NCBI GenBank assembly: GCA_018692315.1
Contig: JABHKC010000148.1
Span: 1 to 45,166 of the forward strand
From: Bacteroidota bacterium
GTDB lineage: Bacteria > Bacteroidota > Bacteroidia > Bacteroidales > JABHKC01
Direction of reading: 5' to 3'
DNA length: 45,166 bases
The translations under genes were made by a program, and so were the position numbers. The notes under the pieces are model-generated. The model was not told where the DNA came from and searched no databases. It worked only from the letters and a program-made list of their open reading frames with translations. The number at the start of each line of letters is the position of its first letter. The stretch's first letter is position 1. Below, piece after piece: positions 15,968-26,239 of the stretch.

Positions 15968-17334
15968 TTTTTTAACAGCACGTTTTTTATTGGTTCAACT
16001 AATTTATCAATATCACCGGCACCTAATGTTAGTAAAAGTTCAAATTTATTTTTTTTAATAATTTCGATAATATCATTTTTAGAACATAAGTGCTTATTTT
16101 CAATTTTTACTTCATCGAATATCAATTTTGAGCTAACATTTTCGATAGCTTCTTCGCGAGCAGGATAAATATCCAAAAGAAACAATTCATCCAATAAACT
16201 CAAACTTTCAGCAAATTCTTTATAAAAATCTTTTGTTCGACTGAATAGATGAGGCTGAAAAATTCCGCTTATAGTTTTCTTTGGAAAAAGCTTTTTAACA
16301 GAAGTTATAGTTTCAATCAATTCCTGTGGATGATGAGCATAGTCATCAATAAAAACCAAATTTTCTTCCTTTATTTGATAATCGAATCTTCTATTTATTC
16401 CTTCAAAATCCTTGAGTGAAGTATTTAAATTAGATGTATTTGCATCAAATAAAACTACTGCTGAAAGTGCAGCAATAGCATTTTCAACATTTATTATACC
16501 AGGCATTTTTAACTCAAAATCCTTAATTTCAATATTTTGAGAAACAAAATCAAAAACGTAAACTGAATTTTTAATTCTTATATTTTTTGCCCAAAAATCA
16601 GCATTTTCATTATCAATAGAGTATGTATAAAATTTTGCATTTGTGTGCTTCTCAAACTCTTGCTTAATCTTGAAGTTTATCAATAGTTTTCCACCTTCTT
16701 TAACTTGTGAGGCAAATTTGAAAAAAGCCTTTTGCAGGTTCAATTTATTTTCATAAATATCCAAATGATCGGGGTCCATTGATGTAATCACAGCAATTTC
16801 CGGATAAAGTTGTAAGAAAGAACGATCAAATTCATCGGCTTCAAGCACATAACAATTATCTTTTCCAATCATTAAATTGCTATTATTGCTTTTTGAAATT
16901 CCGCCCAAAAATGCAGTACAATCAATTTTCTGTTTCGTGCAAATATGAGCAATCATAGACGAAACGGTAGTTTTTGCATGTGTTCCGGCAACGGCAATAG
17001 AGTTTTTATCTCTTGTTATCAATCCCAAAATTTCTGCTCTTTTATATATTTTAAATTGTTCGTTTCTGAAAAAATTTAATTCTTCACTATTTTTCGGAAT
17101 TGCCGGAGTATAAATTATTATTGTATCTACATGATTTTTAAACGTTTCAGGAATATTTTTTTCATCATCTTCGAAATGAATATTTATACCTTCGGCTTGT
17201 AAAGTATCGGTCAATTTAGTTTTAGTTTTGTCGTAACCGGCTACCTCATAACCCATTGCATGATAATATCTTGCAAGCGAACTTATGCCAATTCCTCCTA
17301 TTCCAAGGCAAAACACCTTTCTAAATTTTTTCAC
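15964..17334 (-). CDS. murC: UDP-N-acetylmuramate--L-alanine ligase MurC
   Basis: The 456-aa cytoplasmic Mur ligase adds L-Ala to UDP-MurNAc. The N-terminal Rossmann segment CLGIGGIGISSLA (9-21) binds UDP-MurNAc. The ATP P-loop is GTHAKTT (117-123), the MurC-specific variant with His. The central EADEFDRSFL and the later 'DDYAHHPQE' motif are also characteristic. The length is normal. It is translationally coupled to ftsQ and lies 7 bp downstream of murG. Confidence 0.96.
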   Translation of the reverse strand: MKKFRKVFCLGIGGIGISSLARYYHAMGYEVAGYDKTKTKLTDTLQAEGINIHFEDDEKNIPETFKNHVDTIIIYTPAIPKNSEELNFFRNEQFKIYKRAEILGLITRDKNSIAVAGTHAKTTVSSMIAHICTKQKIDCTAFLGGISKSNNSNLMIGKDNCYVLEADEFDRSFLQLYPEIAVITSMDPDHLDIYENKLNLQKAFFKFASQVKEGGKLLINFKIKQEFEKHTNAKFYTYSIDNENADFWAKNIRIKNSVYVFDFVSQNIEIKDFELKMPGIINVENAIAALSAVVLFDANTSNLNTSLKDFEGINRRFDYQIKEENLVFIDDYAHHPQELIETITSVKKLFPKKTISGIFQPHLFSRTKDFYKEFAESLSLLDELFLLDIYPAREEAIENVSSKLIFDEVKIENKHLCSKNDIIEIIKKNKFELLLTLGAGDIDKLVEPIKNVLLKK

Positions 17335-17341
17335 TTTTTTG

Positions 17342-18454
17342 CTATTTTGTTGTTTTACAAAGTTTTAAAACTTCCTTCGCTATAATTTCATCCGAGTTTC
17401 TTAGGGCCATTTTTGCAATATTCTCCGACAATGATTTCAATTTTTCTTCGTCGTAAATAAGTTTAAATGCCACATCTACAAGCTTTTGTTCTGCTTCTCT
17501 GTCTATTATTAGAATTGCACCATCCAAATCTACAATTGCTTGAGCATTTTTAGTTTGATGATCTTCAGTAACATTTGGAGAAGGAACAAAAATTGTTGGT
17601 TTTTCAAGCACACAAAGTTCAGAGATAGTTCCTGCACCAGCACGCGAAATCACTAAATCTGCAATCGAGAAAGCATAATCCATTCGAGAAATAAATTTTG
17701 TTACACAAATATTTTCAAAACTAAAAGGTGTAACAAATTCTTCAACTTCATTGAAATAATATTGCCCGGTCTGCCATATCATTTGAATTTCACTTTTCCC
17801 AATTTTTTCAATAAATGACGAAATACTATCATTTATGGTTTTTGCTCCAAGACTTCCGCCAATTATTAATAGAGTTTTTTTGTTCGGTTTCAAGCCAAAA
17901 TATTTTAATGCTTCGATTCTATCAATTTTATTGTTCAAAACATTTTGCCTTATTGGATTTCCTGTCAATACTATTTTTTGAGCTGGAAAATATTTGTCCA
18001 TACTATTATATGCAACACAAATTTTGTCAGCCTTTTTCGAAAGCAATTTATTTGTTATGCCCGGATAAGAATTTTGCTCTTGCAATAAAGTTGGGATTCC
18101 AAGATGAGAAGCCACATAAACTACTGCTCCACTGGCATATCCTCCAACACCAACAGCTACATCTGCTTCAAATTTCTTTAATATTTTTTTCGATTTTATC
18201 AGACTTAATAAAAGTTTAACAACAACAACAATATTTTTTAGCGAAAACTTCCGCTGTAATCCAATTATCGGAAGCCCAACAATTTTATATCCTGCTGCTG
18301 GGATTTTCTCCATTTCCATTCTATTTTTCGCACCAACAAATAAAATTTCAATGCTACTATCAATTTTCTTCAAAGCATTTGCTATTGAAATAGCTGGAAA
18401 AATATGCCCTCCTGTTCCTCCTCCTGAAATAATTATTTTAGTCGTTTTACTCAT
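17342..18454 (-). CDS. murG: UDP-GlcNAc:lipid I N-acetylglucosaminyltransferase MurG
   Basis: This GT28-family GT-B enzyme of 370 aa starts with the signature GGGTGGH (11-17) and has the second glycine-rich loop IIGGSLGAKTIN and the C-terminal donor-binding segment 'VISRAGAGTISEL'. It converts lipid I to lipid II on the cytoplasmic face of the inner membrane. Its ATG overlaps the end of ftsW by 4 nt (ATGA), so it is translationally coupled. Confidence 0.96.
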   Translation of the reverse strand: MSKTTKIIISGGGTGGHIFPAISIANALKKIDSSIEILFVGAKNRMEMEKIPAAGYKIVGLPIIGLQRKFSLKNIVVVVKLLLSLIKSKKILKKFEADVAVGVGGYASGAVVYVASHLGIPTLLQEQNSYPGITNKLLSKKADKICVAYNSMDKYFPAQKIVLTGNPIRQNVLNNKIDRIEALKYFGLKPNKKTLLIIGGSLGAKTINDSISSFIEKIGKSEIQMIWQTGQYYFNEVEEFVTPFSFENICVTKFISRMDYAFSIADLVISRAGAGTISELCVLEKPTIFVPSPNVTEDHQTKNAQAIVDLDGAILIIDREAEQKLVDVAFKLIYDEEKLKSLSENIAKMALRNSDEIIAKEVLKLCKTTK

Positions 18455-19578
18455 ATTTTTTCAATTTTTCTTGGAGAATTACTTACTGAGAGAATAATTC
18501 CTAAAGAGGCACTTGTGAAAATGATTGATGTACCGCCCATACTAATTAATGGCAAAGTTTGACCAGTTACAGGCATCATACTTAAAGAAACTGCAATATT
18601 CACCATTGCTTGTAGAACAAGACTTATAGACAATCCCGCTGCAAGCAGTCCACCAAAATGATGCGGACATCGTCTCAAAATAACTCCGGCTCTGTATAAT
18701 AGAACGATGTATATAAAAAAAACAAAAGCAGAACCAAAAATTCCATATTCTTCAACAATCATAGCATAAACATAATCTGATTGTGCTTCGGGCAAAAAAC
18801 TACGTTGAGTTCCATTTCCAGGACCTTTCCCAAAAACTCCCGCTGAAACTACCGCAGTTTTAGCTTGTCGAACTTGAATATTTCCATCCATATTTTCATA
18901 AAAATCCACGACTCTGTTTATCCAGGTTTCTATCCTGAATTTGTCGGTAAATGGACGGGAAACAACAGAAATCAACAATAAAGTGCCAATTATTGTAGAA
19001 AATAAGACAAACAAGTGTTTATATCTCACATTTCCAATAAACATAAGAATTATTGAAGCCAAAAATAAAAGTGCTGCTGTGGACAAATTTGATGGCAAAA
19101 TTAAACCACACATTGGCAATAAAATTGCAAGAATTGGGACAATAACTTTTTTGTAGTTTCCCATGTCATGCTGATTTTTAGATAAAATTCTTGCAATGAA
19201 CATTATCATAGCAAACTTTGCTAAGTCGGAAGTTTGAAATGAAATTCCAAGAATTTTCAAGCGTCTTGTAGCTTCATCGTCGGTTTCTCCAAAAATCAAA
19301 GTCAAAACCAATAAGACAAGTGAAAGTGCTACAAAAAGTATAGATAAATTTGAAAAGTAATTGTTTGGTATTCTATGCACAAATATTGCCATTAAAAAAC
19401 CAATAGAAAGAAAACCGGCATGACGCAAAATTAATTTTGTAGTACTTGTGTTGTCGTGCCTAATTGGTAAAGCTTCTATTGCGCTATAAACTACAACTAT
19501 AGAAATAAATGACAAAACAATCATTATTGTCCAAATCATTTTATCTCCTTTTAATAATTTGCCACTGAGTTCTTTCAT
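18451..19578 (-). CDS. ftsW: Septal peptidoglycan glycosyltransferase FtsW (SEDS)
   Basis: The 375-aa multispanning membrane protein belongs to the SEDS family. It shows about ten hydrophobic helices and the conserved C-terminal region 'MMPVTGQTLPLISMGGTS', with the 'GKGPGNGTQRSFLPEAQSDYVY' loop (written here as a family landmark) that carries the conserved catalytic-loop residues. It partners FtsI to polymerise lipid II at the septum. Gene order places it between murD and murG, the standard dcw position. The neighbouring FtsI makes FtsW more likely than RodA. Confidence 0.94.
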   Translation of the reverse strand: MKELSGKLLKGDKMIWTIMIVLSFISIVVVYSAIEALPIRHDNTSTTKLILRHAGFLSIGFLMAIFVHRIPNNYFSNLSILFVALSLVLLVLTLIFGETDDEATRRLKILGISFQTSDLAKFAMIMFIARILSKNQHDMGNYKKVIVPILAILLPMCGLILPSNLSTAALLFLASIILMFIGNVRYKHLFVLFSTIIGTLLLISVVSRPFTDKFRIETWINRVVDFYENMDGNIQVRQAKTAVVSAGVFGKGPGNGTQRSFLPEAQSDYVYAMIVEEYGIFGSAFVFFIYIVLLYRAGVILRRCPHHFGGLLAAGLSISLVLQAMVNIAVSLSMMPVTGQTLPLISMGGTSIIFTSASLGIILSVSNSPRKIEKI

Positions 19579-19618
19579 TTTTTCTTAAAGTAATTGTAGA
19601 TTTATTTCGGATAAAGAA

Positions 19619-20977
19619 TTATAAATTTCGCACTTCTTCTTTAAATTGCGTTCCTCTGTCTTCGTAGTTATTGAAAAGATCGAAACTTGCACAAGCAGGC
19701 GAAAGCAAGACTGTATCATCCGGCATGCCATGATTATAAGCCTCATTTACAGCTTTTTCCATCGAATCTGTTTCAATTATTTCATCAACAATATCTTTGA
19801 AATATTCTACAAGTTTCGAGTTATTTTTTCCGAGGCAAATCAAAGTTTTAACTTTGTCTTTAACTAAATCGTGAAGAATTTTATAATCATTGCCTTTGTC
19901 AATACCGCCGGCTATCCACACAACAGGGGTTTTCATACTTTCGAGAGCATACCATGTTGAATTTACATTAGTTGCTTTTGAATCGTTAATAAACTGAATT
20001 CCACGCACTTTAATATGATATTCAAGCCTGTGCTCTACACCCTTAAAATTTTCCAGACTTTTTCTGATTACCTCTTTTCTTATTTTTAAAGTACTACCCA
20101 CAATCCCTGCTGCCATTGAATTATAAACATTATGTTTTCCCTTTAATGACAAATTTTCTATAGCAACAGAGCAATCCTCAATTTCTTTGAGAAAAAATCT
20201 ATTATTTTCCATATATGCCGAATTATTTTTATTATTTGAAAGTGTAAATGAATGTTTCTTAGAATTAATATTTAGCCTTTGTATCTCATCAAATATTGCC
20301 TGATCGTCGCCACAATAGATGAAATGATCATTTTTAGTTTGATTCTGAATTATCCTGAATTTAGACTCAATGTATTCTTTCATATTGTAGTTATATCTAT
20401 CGAGATGATCGGGTGTAATATTCATAAGTGTAGCAATTTCCGCTTTAAAATCGTACATTCCGTCAAGCTGAAAACTGCTTAATTCTATAACCCAATATTG
20501 TATTTTTTCTTCTGCTTCATTTGCAATTTGATAGGCAAGACTTTTCCCAATATTTCCGGCAAGCCCTACTCTGAAACCAGAATTTTTAAGCATTTCATAA
20601 ATCAATAATGTTGTGGTTGTTTTCCCATTACTGCCTGTAATACAAATCTTTACGGCATCAGTATATCTTCCAGCAAATTCTATTTCAGAGATTATTCTTA
20701 TATTTCTATTCCTAATTTTAGTAATGATTTCAGCTTTTTCTGAAATTCCGGGACTTTTAACAATTTCATCAGCTGTGAGAATTAAATTTTCTGAATGCCC
20801 ATTTTCCTCAAATTGAATTGAATAAGTATTCAAAAGTTTTTTGTATTTAGATTTAATCTTTGAAAAATCTGAAACAAAAATTTCATAGCCTTTATTTTTG
20901 GCAAGAATTGCGGCACCAACTCCGCTTTCTCCGGCACCAAGGATAACTATTCGTTTTATTTTTTTTGTTTTCTTCAT
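19619..20977 (-). CDS. murD: UDP-N-acetylmuramoylalanine--D-glutamate ligase MurD
   Basis: The 452-aa Mur ligase has the N-terminal GAGESGVGAA loop (14-23) and the ATP P-loop GSNGKTTT (115-122). Downstream it has 'NITPDHLDRY', a Mur-ligase metal-binding motif, and 'FINDSKATNVNS', which is typical of MurD. It adds D-Glu to UDP-MurNAc-L-Ala in the cytoplasm. The C-terminal 'LLSPACASFDLFNNYEDRG' is also MurD-specific. It sits 30 bp after mraY. Confidence 0.96.
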   Translation of the reverse strand: MKKTKKIKRIVILGAGESGVGAAILAKNKGYEIFVSDFSKIKSKYKKLLNTYSIQFEENGHSENLILTADEIVKSPGISEKAEIITKIRNRNIRIISEIEFAGRYTDAVKICITGSNGKTTTTLLIYEMLKNSGFRVGLAGNIGKSLAYQIANEAEEKIQYWVIELSSFQLDGMYDFKAEIATLMNITPDHLDRYNYNMKEYIESKFRIIQNQTKNDHFIYCGDDQAIFDEIQRLNINSKKHSFTLSNNKNNSAYMENNRFFLKEIEDCSVAIENLSLKGKHNVYNSMAAGIVGSTLKIRKEVIRKSLENFKGVEHRLEYHIKVRGIQFINDSKATNVNSTWYALESMKTPVVWIAGGIDKGNDYKILHDLVKDKVKTLICLGKNNSKLVEYFKDIVDEIIETDSMEKAVNEAYNHGMPDDTVLLSPACASFDLFNNYEDRGTQFKEEVRNL

Positions 20978-21007
20978 ATCATAAAATTTTTGATATTTTG
21001 CTTTTCG

Positions 21008-22258
21008 CTATCTGATTTTTAGTGTTACAATAGTTATTACAGCGAGAAGAATTCCTACGATCCAAAATCTAAGAACAATTTTTGACTCGGGATAGCCAAG
21101 TTTTTGGTAATGATGATGTAATGGAGCCATTTTAAATATTCTTCGTCCTGCACCAAATTTTTTCTTAGTGTATTTAAAATAAGTTACTTGCAGTATAACA
21201 GAAATATTTTCGATTAAAAATATCCCACACAAAATTGGAATTAAGAGCTCTTTGCGAATTACGATTGCAAAAACTGCAATTATTCCTCCAAGAGCAAGAG
21301 AGCCGGTATCTCCCATAAAAACCTGAGCCGGATACGAATTAAACCAAAGAAAACCAACAGTTGAGCCAAACAGTGCTGAAGCAAAAATTACAAGCTCAGC
21401 AGAATTTGGTATAAACATAATATTCAAATAATTAGCAAGTATAAAGTTACTCGAAACATAAGCTAAAATTCCAAGAATTGATGCTGTGATGGCAGAAACT
21501 CCGGTTGCTAATCCATCAAGCCCATCTGTAAGATTAGCCCCATTCGAAACTGCTGTTATTATGAATATTACAATGATGATAAACACTATCCAAACTCCAT
21601 ATTTTCTTCCTTTTTCGCCAAGAAAAGATACTATCCATGAATAGTCGAATTCGTTGTTTTTGAAAAAAGGGATTGTGGTTTTGGTCGATTTTTTTTCATT
21701 GCTGAAAAAATCTGTAATTTCAGTCTTTTGAGCACTGTTTTGAATTAATTCAGTATCATTTTCAATTGGCAATTCTGCTTTTTCTCGCACTACAATATCG
21801 GAACTAAAAAACATAGTTACGCCCACAATAAAACCTAATCCAACCTGACCGATAATTTTTGAACGACTTCGTAGTCCTTCCTTATTTTTTTTGAATACCT
21901 TTATATAATCGTCAACAAATCCTATAATTCCAAGCCATACAGTAGTGATAATCAATAGAATAATATAAATATTTGTGATATCAGCAAACAACAAAGTAGG
22001 AATCAAAATTGATCCAAGAATAATTAAACCTCCCATGGTTGGAGTTCCCTTTTTTTGCATCTGACCTTCGAGGTCAAGGTCTCTTATTGTTTCTCCAATT
22101 TGCTTTTTTTGCAATACATTAATTATTTTTTTACCGTAAAGCATTGAAAGTATGAGAGATGTGATAACCGCCATGGCAGAACGAAAAGTAATATATTTGA
22201 ACATTCCTGCCCCCGGAATATCGAATTGATCTAAATATAGGAAAAGATGATATAGCAT
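21008..22258 (-). CDS. mraY: Phospho-MurNAc-pentapeptide transferase MraY
   Basis: This polytopic membrane enzyme (416 aa, the longer Bacteroidota form) makes lipid I from UDP-MurNAc-pentapeptide and undecaprenyl phosphate. Landmarks are GTPTMGG near residue 72, the Asp-rich [31 protein letters not shown] and the basic/histidine loop PLHHHYQK near the C-terminus. A non-conserved hydrophilic insertion of about 50 residues rich in E, K and T (about 170-215) lies between membrane helices. It is in standard order between murE and murD. Confidence 0.96.
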   Translation of the reverse strand: MLYHLFLYLDQFDIPGAGMFKYITFRSAMAVITSLILSMLYGKKIINVLQKKQIGETIRDLDLEGQMQKKGTPTMGGLIILGSILIPTLLFADITNIYIILLIITTVWLGIIGFVDDYIKVFKKNKEGLRSRSKIIGQVGLGFIVGVTMFFSSDIVVREKAELPIENDTELIQNSAQKTEITDFFSNEKKSTKTTIPFFKNNEFDYSWIVSFLGEKGRKYGVWIVFIIIVIFIITAVSNGANLTDGLDGLATGVSAITASILGILAYVSSNFILANYLNIMFIPNSAELVIFASALFGSTVGFLWFNSYPAQVFMGDTGSLALGGIIAVFAIVIRKELLIPILCGIFLIENISVILQVTYFKYTKKKFGAGRRIFKMAPLHHHYQKLGYPESKIVLRFWIVGILLAVITIVTLKIR

Positions 22259-22282
22259 TTTATTGGTTTAAATATTTGGTTT

Positions 22283-23752
22283 CTAACAATTTAAATTGGA
22301 AAATATTTCTTTATCGTCGAAAGGATATTTTACTCCTTGAATTTCTTGGGTACATTCGTGCCCTTTGCCGGCTATAAGAATAATATCTTGTTTAGAAGCC
22401 ATGATACAAGCAGTTTTGATAGCTTCTTTTCGATTTTTAATAGCAATAATTTTGTCTTCTTTACTTTGTTCTATTCCCGAAACCATATCATTAATAATTT
22501 CATCGGGATTTTCGTTTCGAGGATTATCTGATGTAAAAATGGCTAAGTCGCTATTCTCAGCAACAATTTTTGCCATTAATGGACGCTTAGACTTATCACG
22601 ATTTCCACCGGCTCCTACAACTGCAATTATTTTGTTGGAATTCTTAACGTTTTTTATAGCTTTTAAAACATTTTTCAAAGCATCGGGAGTATGTGCGTAA
22701 TCGACAATTGCAATTTTTCCGGATTTCGATTTTGCAATTTCAAAACGTCCTTTCACACTATCAAGATTGCTTAAAAACGGTAATATTTCTTCTCTCTTAG
22801 CTTTAAGCAAAATAGCAGTAGAATAAACTGCAAGAAAATTATAGGCATTAAACTCGCCAATAAATTTTGTCCAAATTTCTTGTTTTTCAATTTTCAGCAA
22901 CATTCCCTCAAAACTCAATTCTAAAATTTTGCATGAAAAATCGGCAAATGATTTTAAGGCATAAGTTTTTGTATTAGCCAAACAATTCTGTACCATAACC
23001 TTAGCATTCTTGTCGTCTATATTGATTAGAGCAAAAGCAGCTTTTGGCAAATTGTCGAAGAAAAGTTTCTTTGCGTTCAAATATTCTTTGAAAGTTTTAT
23101 GATAGTCGAGATGTTCGTGTGTAAGATTTGTGAAAATTGCTCCGGCAAAATACAATCCGCCAATCCTGTGTTGAACGATTGCATGTGAACTAACTTCCAT
23201 AAAACAATATTCGCAACCAATTTCAAGCATTTTACTTAGTAAACTGTTCAACTGAATAGGATCTGGAGTTGTATGAGTTGAAGCAATAGATTCACCGTCA
23301 ATAATGTTTTCAACGGTAGAAAGCAAGCCACATTTAAACCCAATTCCTGAAAATAATTTGTATAAATGCGTTGCTATTGAAGTTTTCCCATTTGTACCTG
23401 TAATTCCAACTAATTGAATATTTTTACTTGGGTGATCGAAATAATTTGTAGCGATAATTGCAAGTGCAGCACTCGAATTTTTGACAGTGCAATAGATAAC
23501 TTTTTCGTTCAGGTTTTCAGGAAGATTTTCGCAAACAATAACTGAAGCACCATTTTCGATAGCCTTGTTTATAAAATTGTGCCCATCTGACAATAAACCA
23601 ACTATCGCAACAAACAAATCGTTTTTTGCCACCTTTCGCGAATCAAAGTGGATATTTTTGATTTCGCAATTGTTCCAATTAGTTTTTGAAACAATTTCTA
23701 CACTATCTAATATTTCATTTAGGTTTTTCACTATATATTCAATTTTATCCAA
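22283..23752 (-). CDS. murE: UDP-MurNAc-tripeptide synthetase MurE (meso-DAP type), TTG start
   Basis: The 489-aa Mur ligase has the P-loop GTNGKTS (119-125), the N-terminal 'DSRKVAKNDLFVAIVG' uridine-binding motif and GKGHE at 462-466. The substrate-selecting motif DNPR (409-412) is the signature of enzymes that add meso-diaminopimelate, so this organism probably has meso-DAP peptidoglycan. The start codon is TTG at 23752, lying within the last codons of ftsI (8-nt overlap); no in-frame ATG occurs soon after. The overlap suggests coupled translation and possibly reduced initiation. Confidence 0.95.
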   Translation of the reverse strand: MDKIEYIVKNLNEILDSVEIVSKTNWNNCEIKNIHFDSRKVAKNDLFVAIVGLLSDGHNFINKAIENGASVIVCENLPENLNEKVIYCTVKNSSAALAIIATNYFDHPSKNIQLVGITGTNGKTSIATHLYKLFSGIGFKCGLLSTVENIIDGESIASTHTTPDPIQLNSLLSKMLEIGCEYCFMEVSSHAIVQHRIGGLYFAGAIFTNLTHEHLDYHKTFKEYLNAKKLFFDNLPKAAFALINIDDKNAKVMVQNCLANTKTYALKSFADFSCKILELSFEGMLLKIEKQEIWTKFIGEFNAYNFLAVYSTAILLKAKREEILPFLSNLDSVKGRFEIAKSKSGKIAIVDYAHTPDALKNVLKAIKNVKNSNKIIAVVGAGGNRDKSKRPLMAKIVAENSDLAIFTSDNPRNENPDEIINDMVSGIEQSKEDKIIAIKNRKEAIKTACIMASKQDIILIAGKGHECTQEIQGVKYPFDDKEIFSNLNC

Positions 23753-25889
23753 GTACTATTTTAATTGAGGTACCTTTTCTGATTTTTGTACCTTGTAAGA
23801 TCGATTGATTTTTTACTCTGCCTGTTCCTGAAAAAATCACCCTCAAACCGCAATTCTCCAAAAGATACAAAGCATCTTGAAGCCCCATATCTCTTACATT
23901 TGGAACTATGTTTTTATATTCTGAAATTTTTCTGCTTTTCAAAGAAATTTCTTTTTCTTCCTTTTTTGTTGAAACCCATGCAGATTTGGTCAGCTTTGCA
24001 TTCATAGGGATTTTCAACTCTTCCAAAACATTCTCAATTTCAAGCTTTTTGCCACTTTTCGAGGTAGGCAGAATAGATATAATATCTTGATTTTCTGCAA
24101 TTTCAGAAATATCCTCGTGAAGTTCGTTCATTTTCGAATAAGTGCTTAAAGCAATATCTTTGAAAACAGGACCAGCAACAGTTGCACCATAATAATTCCA
24201 GCCTTTTGGATTATTTATTATCACAATACATGAATATTTTGGATCATTGCTAGGAAAATACCCGGCGAAAGTTGATTGATATTCCATTTTCTTTGACCTA
24301 TTATTATATGTCAATTGTGTTGTTCCAGTTTTTCCGGCAATCTTGCAATATTTATCTTTCAAATTTGTTGCAGTTCCATTCTCAACAACTCCTTCAAGCA
24401 TTTTTTGCATTTTTCTTAAAGTTTTTTTCGAACAAATTGTTGGCTTCCTTTGGGATTTAAATGTTTTGGTAATTTTTTCGTCGGAACGTAAATGTTTTAT
24501 AAACATAGGTTTTACAGGTACTCCATCGTTCGCTATTGCATTATATAAATGCAAAATCTGCAAGGGAGTTAACATAATTTCATATCCATACGACATTTGA
24601 GGTAAGGAAATTCCAGACCAAAGAGTATCATCAGGATTTCTAAGAATTGGTTGAGCTTCGCCGATTAAGGGGATTTCTAATTTTTCACCGAGATTAAATT
24701 CTTTCAGCTTGGAGACAAAAGCTTGAGGATTATTTTTGAATTTCGCAATTATAGTTTTTACAATTGCAACATTCGATGAAATCTCAAAACCTCTTTTTAT
24801 AGTAATTTTTCCAGTAGTTTCATCGTCAGAATCTTTGAATTTTTTGCCCATATAATAAAATGTACCATCTTCAATATCGACTATATCATTTGTGTCAATA
24901 AGATTTTCGTCTAACAGAGCCATATATGATGCCAATTTGAAGGTTGAGCCCGGTTCAACCAAAGTTCCAATTGCACGATTTTTTGTTTCCCTATATCCTG
25001 TCGAAGTTTTATCGAGATTAACTATAGCCTTTATCTCTCCGGTTTCTACCTCCATAACAATTGCAACTCCGTAATCGGCATCGTACTTTTTCAAGTTTTT
25101 CATTAAAGAATTATGAGCAATATCCTGAATTTCAATATTTAAAGTAGATACAATATCTGAGCCGGATTGTGGTTCAATCGTGTTTCCTTTATTTACCGAA
25201 ATCCACAAATTTCCAGCAATTTTTTCTTCTAATTGTATTCCTTCTTTACCTTTAAGAAATCCATCGAAAGCTCCTTCTAAACCTGCATATCCTACTTTTT
25301 TTTGCTTTTGACTATCGTCTGAATCAACTACTCTTAAATTCCCTAATGTTCTGTCAGCTAATCCTTTAAACAATCTTGCTCGACTATTACTTTCGGTAAT
25401 AAGCATGCCACCATAAAATCGTCCTCTTCTTAAAATTGGGAATTTTTTAATCTCTAATAATTGATTGTATGAAATATCTTTTGCAATTGAAAAGCCTCTA
25501 TTCTTTTTCCTTCTTGCTTTTATTATTCGATTTTTATAATAATCTTTTGTTTTATTGTGAAATTTTGCAAGACATATTGATAGAGAATCGACATTTCTGT
25601 TAAATATTTTATCTGTAATTGCGGGTGTAATTAAATCCATTCGAACTTCATAAACCGAAACTGTGCTAACAAGCAACTTACCGTCATCGCTGTATATATT
25701 TCCTCTTTTTGCCTCAATAGGTTCATATCTTTGTGAATATTTGCTGTATTCTTTCCATTTATCACCTTCAACAATTTGAAGATGAAGTATTCTAAAAATT
25801 GCTAATACGAAAAATATACTGACAAGCAAAAAAACAAACTTGAATTTCCCCAGCATTTTTGCTTTTATTTTTCTATCGTTTTCAATCAT
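23745..25889 (-). CDS. ftsI: Septal transpeptidase FtsI/PBP3-like with PASTA domain
   Basis: The 714-aa class B penicillin-binding protein has a short cytoplasmic tail, one transmembrane helix (about 15-38), a PBP dimer/pedestal domain, and the transpeptidase domain with S315-T-F-K318 (SxxK), S371-S-N373 (SxN) and K520-T-G-T523 (KTG). The final 55-60 residues (starting near 'NIVPNVRDMGLQDAL') form a PASTA domain, a common addition in Bacteroidota FtsI. It cross-links septal peptidoglycan made by FtsW. Its start overlaps the upstream ftsL-like gene by 8 nt and its end overlaps murE by 8 nt. Confidence 0.95.
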   Translation of the reverse strand: MIENDRKIKAKMLGKFKFVFLLVSIFFVLAIFRILHLQIVEGDKWKEYSKYSQRYEPIEAKRGNIYSDDGKLLVSTVSVYEVRMDLITPAITDKIFNRNVDSLSICLAKFHNKTKDYYKNRIIKARRKKNRGFSIAKDISYNQLLEIKKFPILRRGRFYGGMLITESNSRARLFKGLADRTLGNLRVVDSDDSQKQKKVGYAGLEGAFDGFLKGKEGIQLEEKIAGNLWISVNKGNTIEPQSGSDIVSTLNIEIQDIAHNSLMKNLKKYDADYGVAIVMEVETGEIKAIVNLDKTSTGYRETKNRAIGTLVEPGSTFKLASYMALLDENLIDTNDIVDIEDGTFYYMGKKFKDSDDETTGKITIKRGFEISSNVAIVKTIIAKFKNNPQAFVSKLKEFNLGEKLEIPLIGEAQPILRNPDDTLWSGISLPQMSYGYEIMLTPLQILHLYNAIANDGVPVKPMFIKHLRSDEKITKTFKSQRKPTICSKKTLRKMQKMLEGVVENGTATNLKDKYCKIAGKTGTTQLTYNNRSKKMEYQSTFAGYFPSNDPKYSCIVIINNPKGWNYYGATVAGPVFKDIALSTYSKMNELHEDISEIAENQDIISILPTSKSGKKLEIENVLEELKIPMNAKLTKSAWVSTKKEEKEISLKSRKISEYKNIVPNVRDMGLQDALYLLENCGLRVIFSGTGRVKNQSILQGTKIRKGTSIKIVLG

Positions 25890-26238
25890 AATCTACCACA
25901 ATTTTTTTGGGTGGATATTTCGAAATCTTCAAATTCATATTCAGACTGTCAATTTTCTTTTGTGTTTGTGTTTGCAATCTTGAATACATATTGTTCGATA
26001 CATTTTCTATATATTCTGCCTTAAGTTGTTTGACTTCTTCTTCTAAAGCAAAGCTTCTTCTTGCAACACTTTCTGCATTATAACTATTAGATATATAGGC
26101 AATTACCAAAAGGAAAACGAAAAGTATAAAGATTCTGTTTTTGCTGACAAAATTATTTATTATAGCTCCATTTATAATTTCTGTGAAATTTATTCTATTT
26201 TCACTGTCTATATTTTTAGTATCTTGATTTTTTTTCAT
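25882..26238 (-). CDS. FtsL-like cell division protein
   Basis: The 118-aa protein has an approximately 35-residue polar cytoplasmic N-terminus, one transmembrane helix (about 36-52) and a periplasmic coiled-coil (about 60-100, 'RRSFALEEEVKQLKAEY'). This is the FtsL architecture, and it occupies the ftsL position between rsmH and ftsI. FtsL-family sequences diverge rapidly, so the call rests on topology and position. It would pair with the DivIC/FtsB-like protein encoded at 2269-2574. It lies 1 bp after rsmH and overlaps ftsI by 8 nt. Confidence 0.85.
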   Translation of the reverse strand: MKKNQDTKNIDSENRINFTEIINGAIINNFVSKNRIFILFVFLLVIAYISNSYNAESVARRSFALEEEVKQLKAEYIENVSNNMYSRLQTQTQKKIDSLNMNLKISKYPPKKIVVDYD

Positions 26239-26239
26239 C

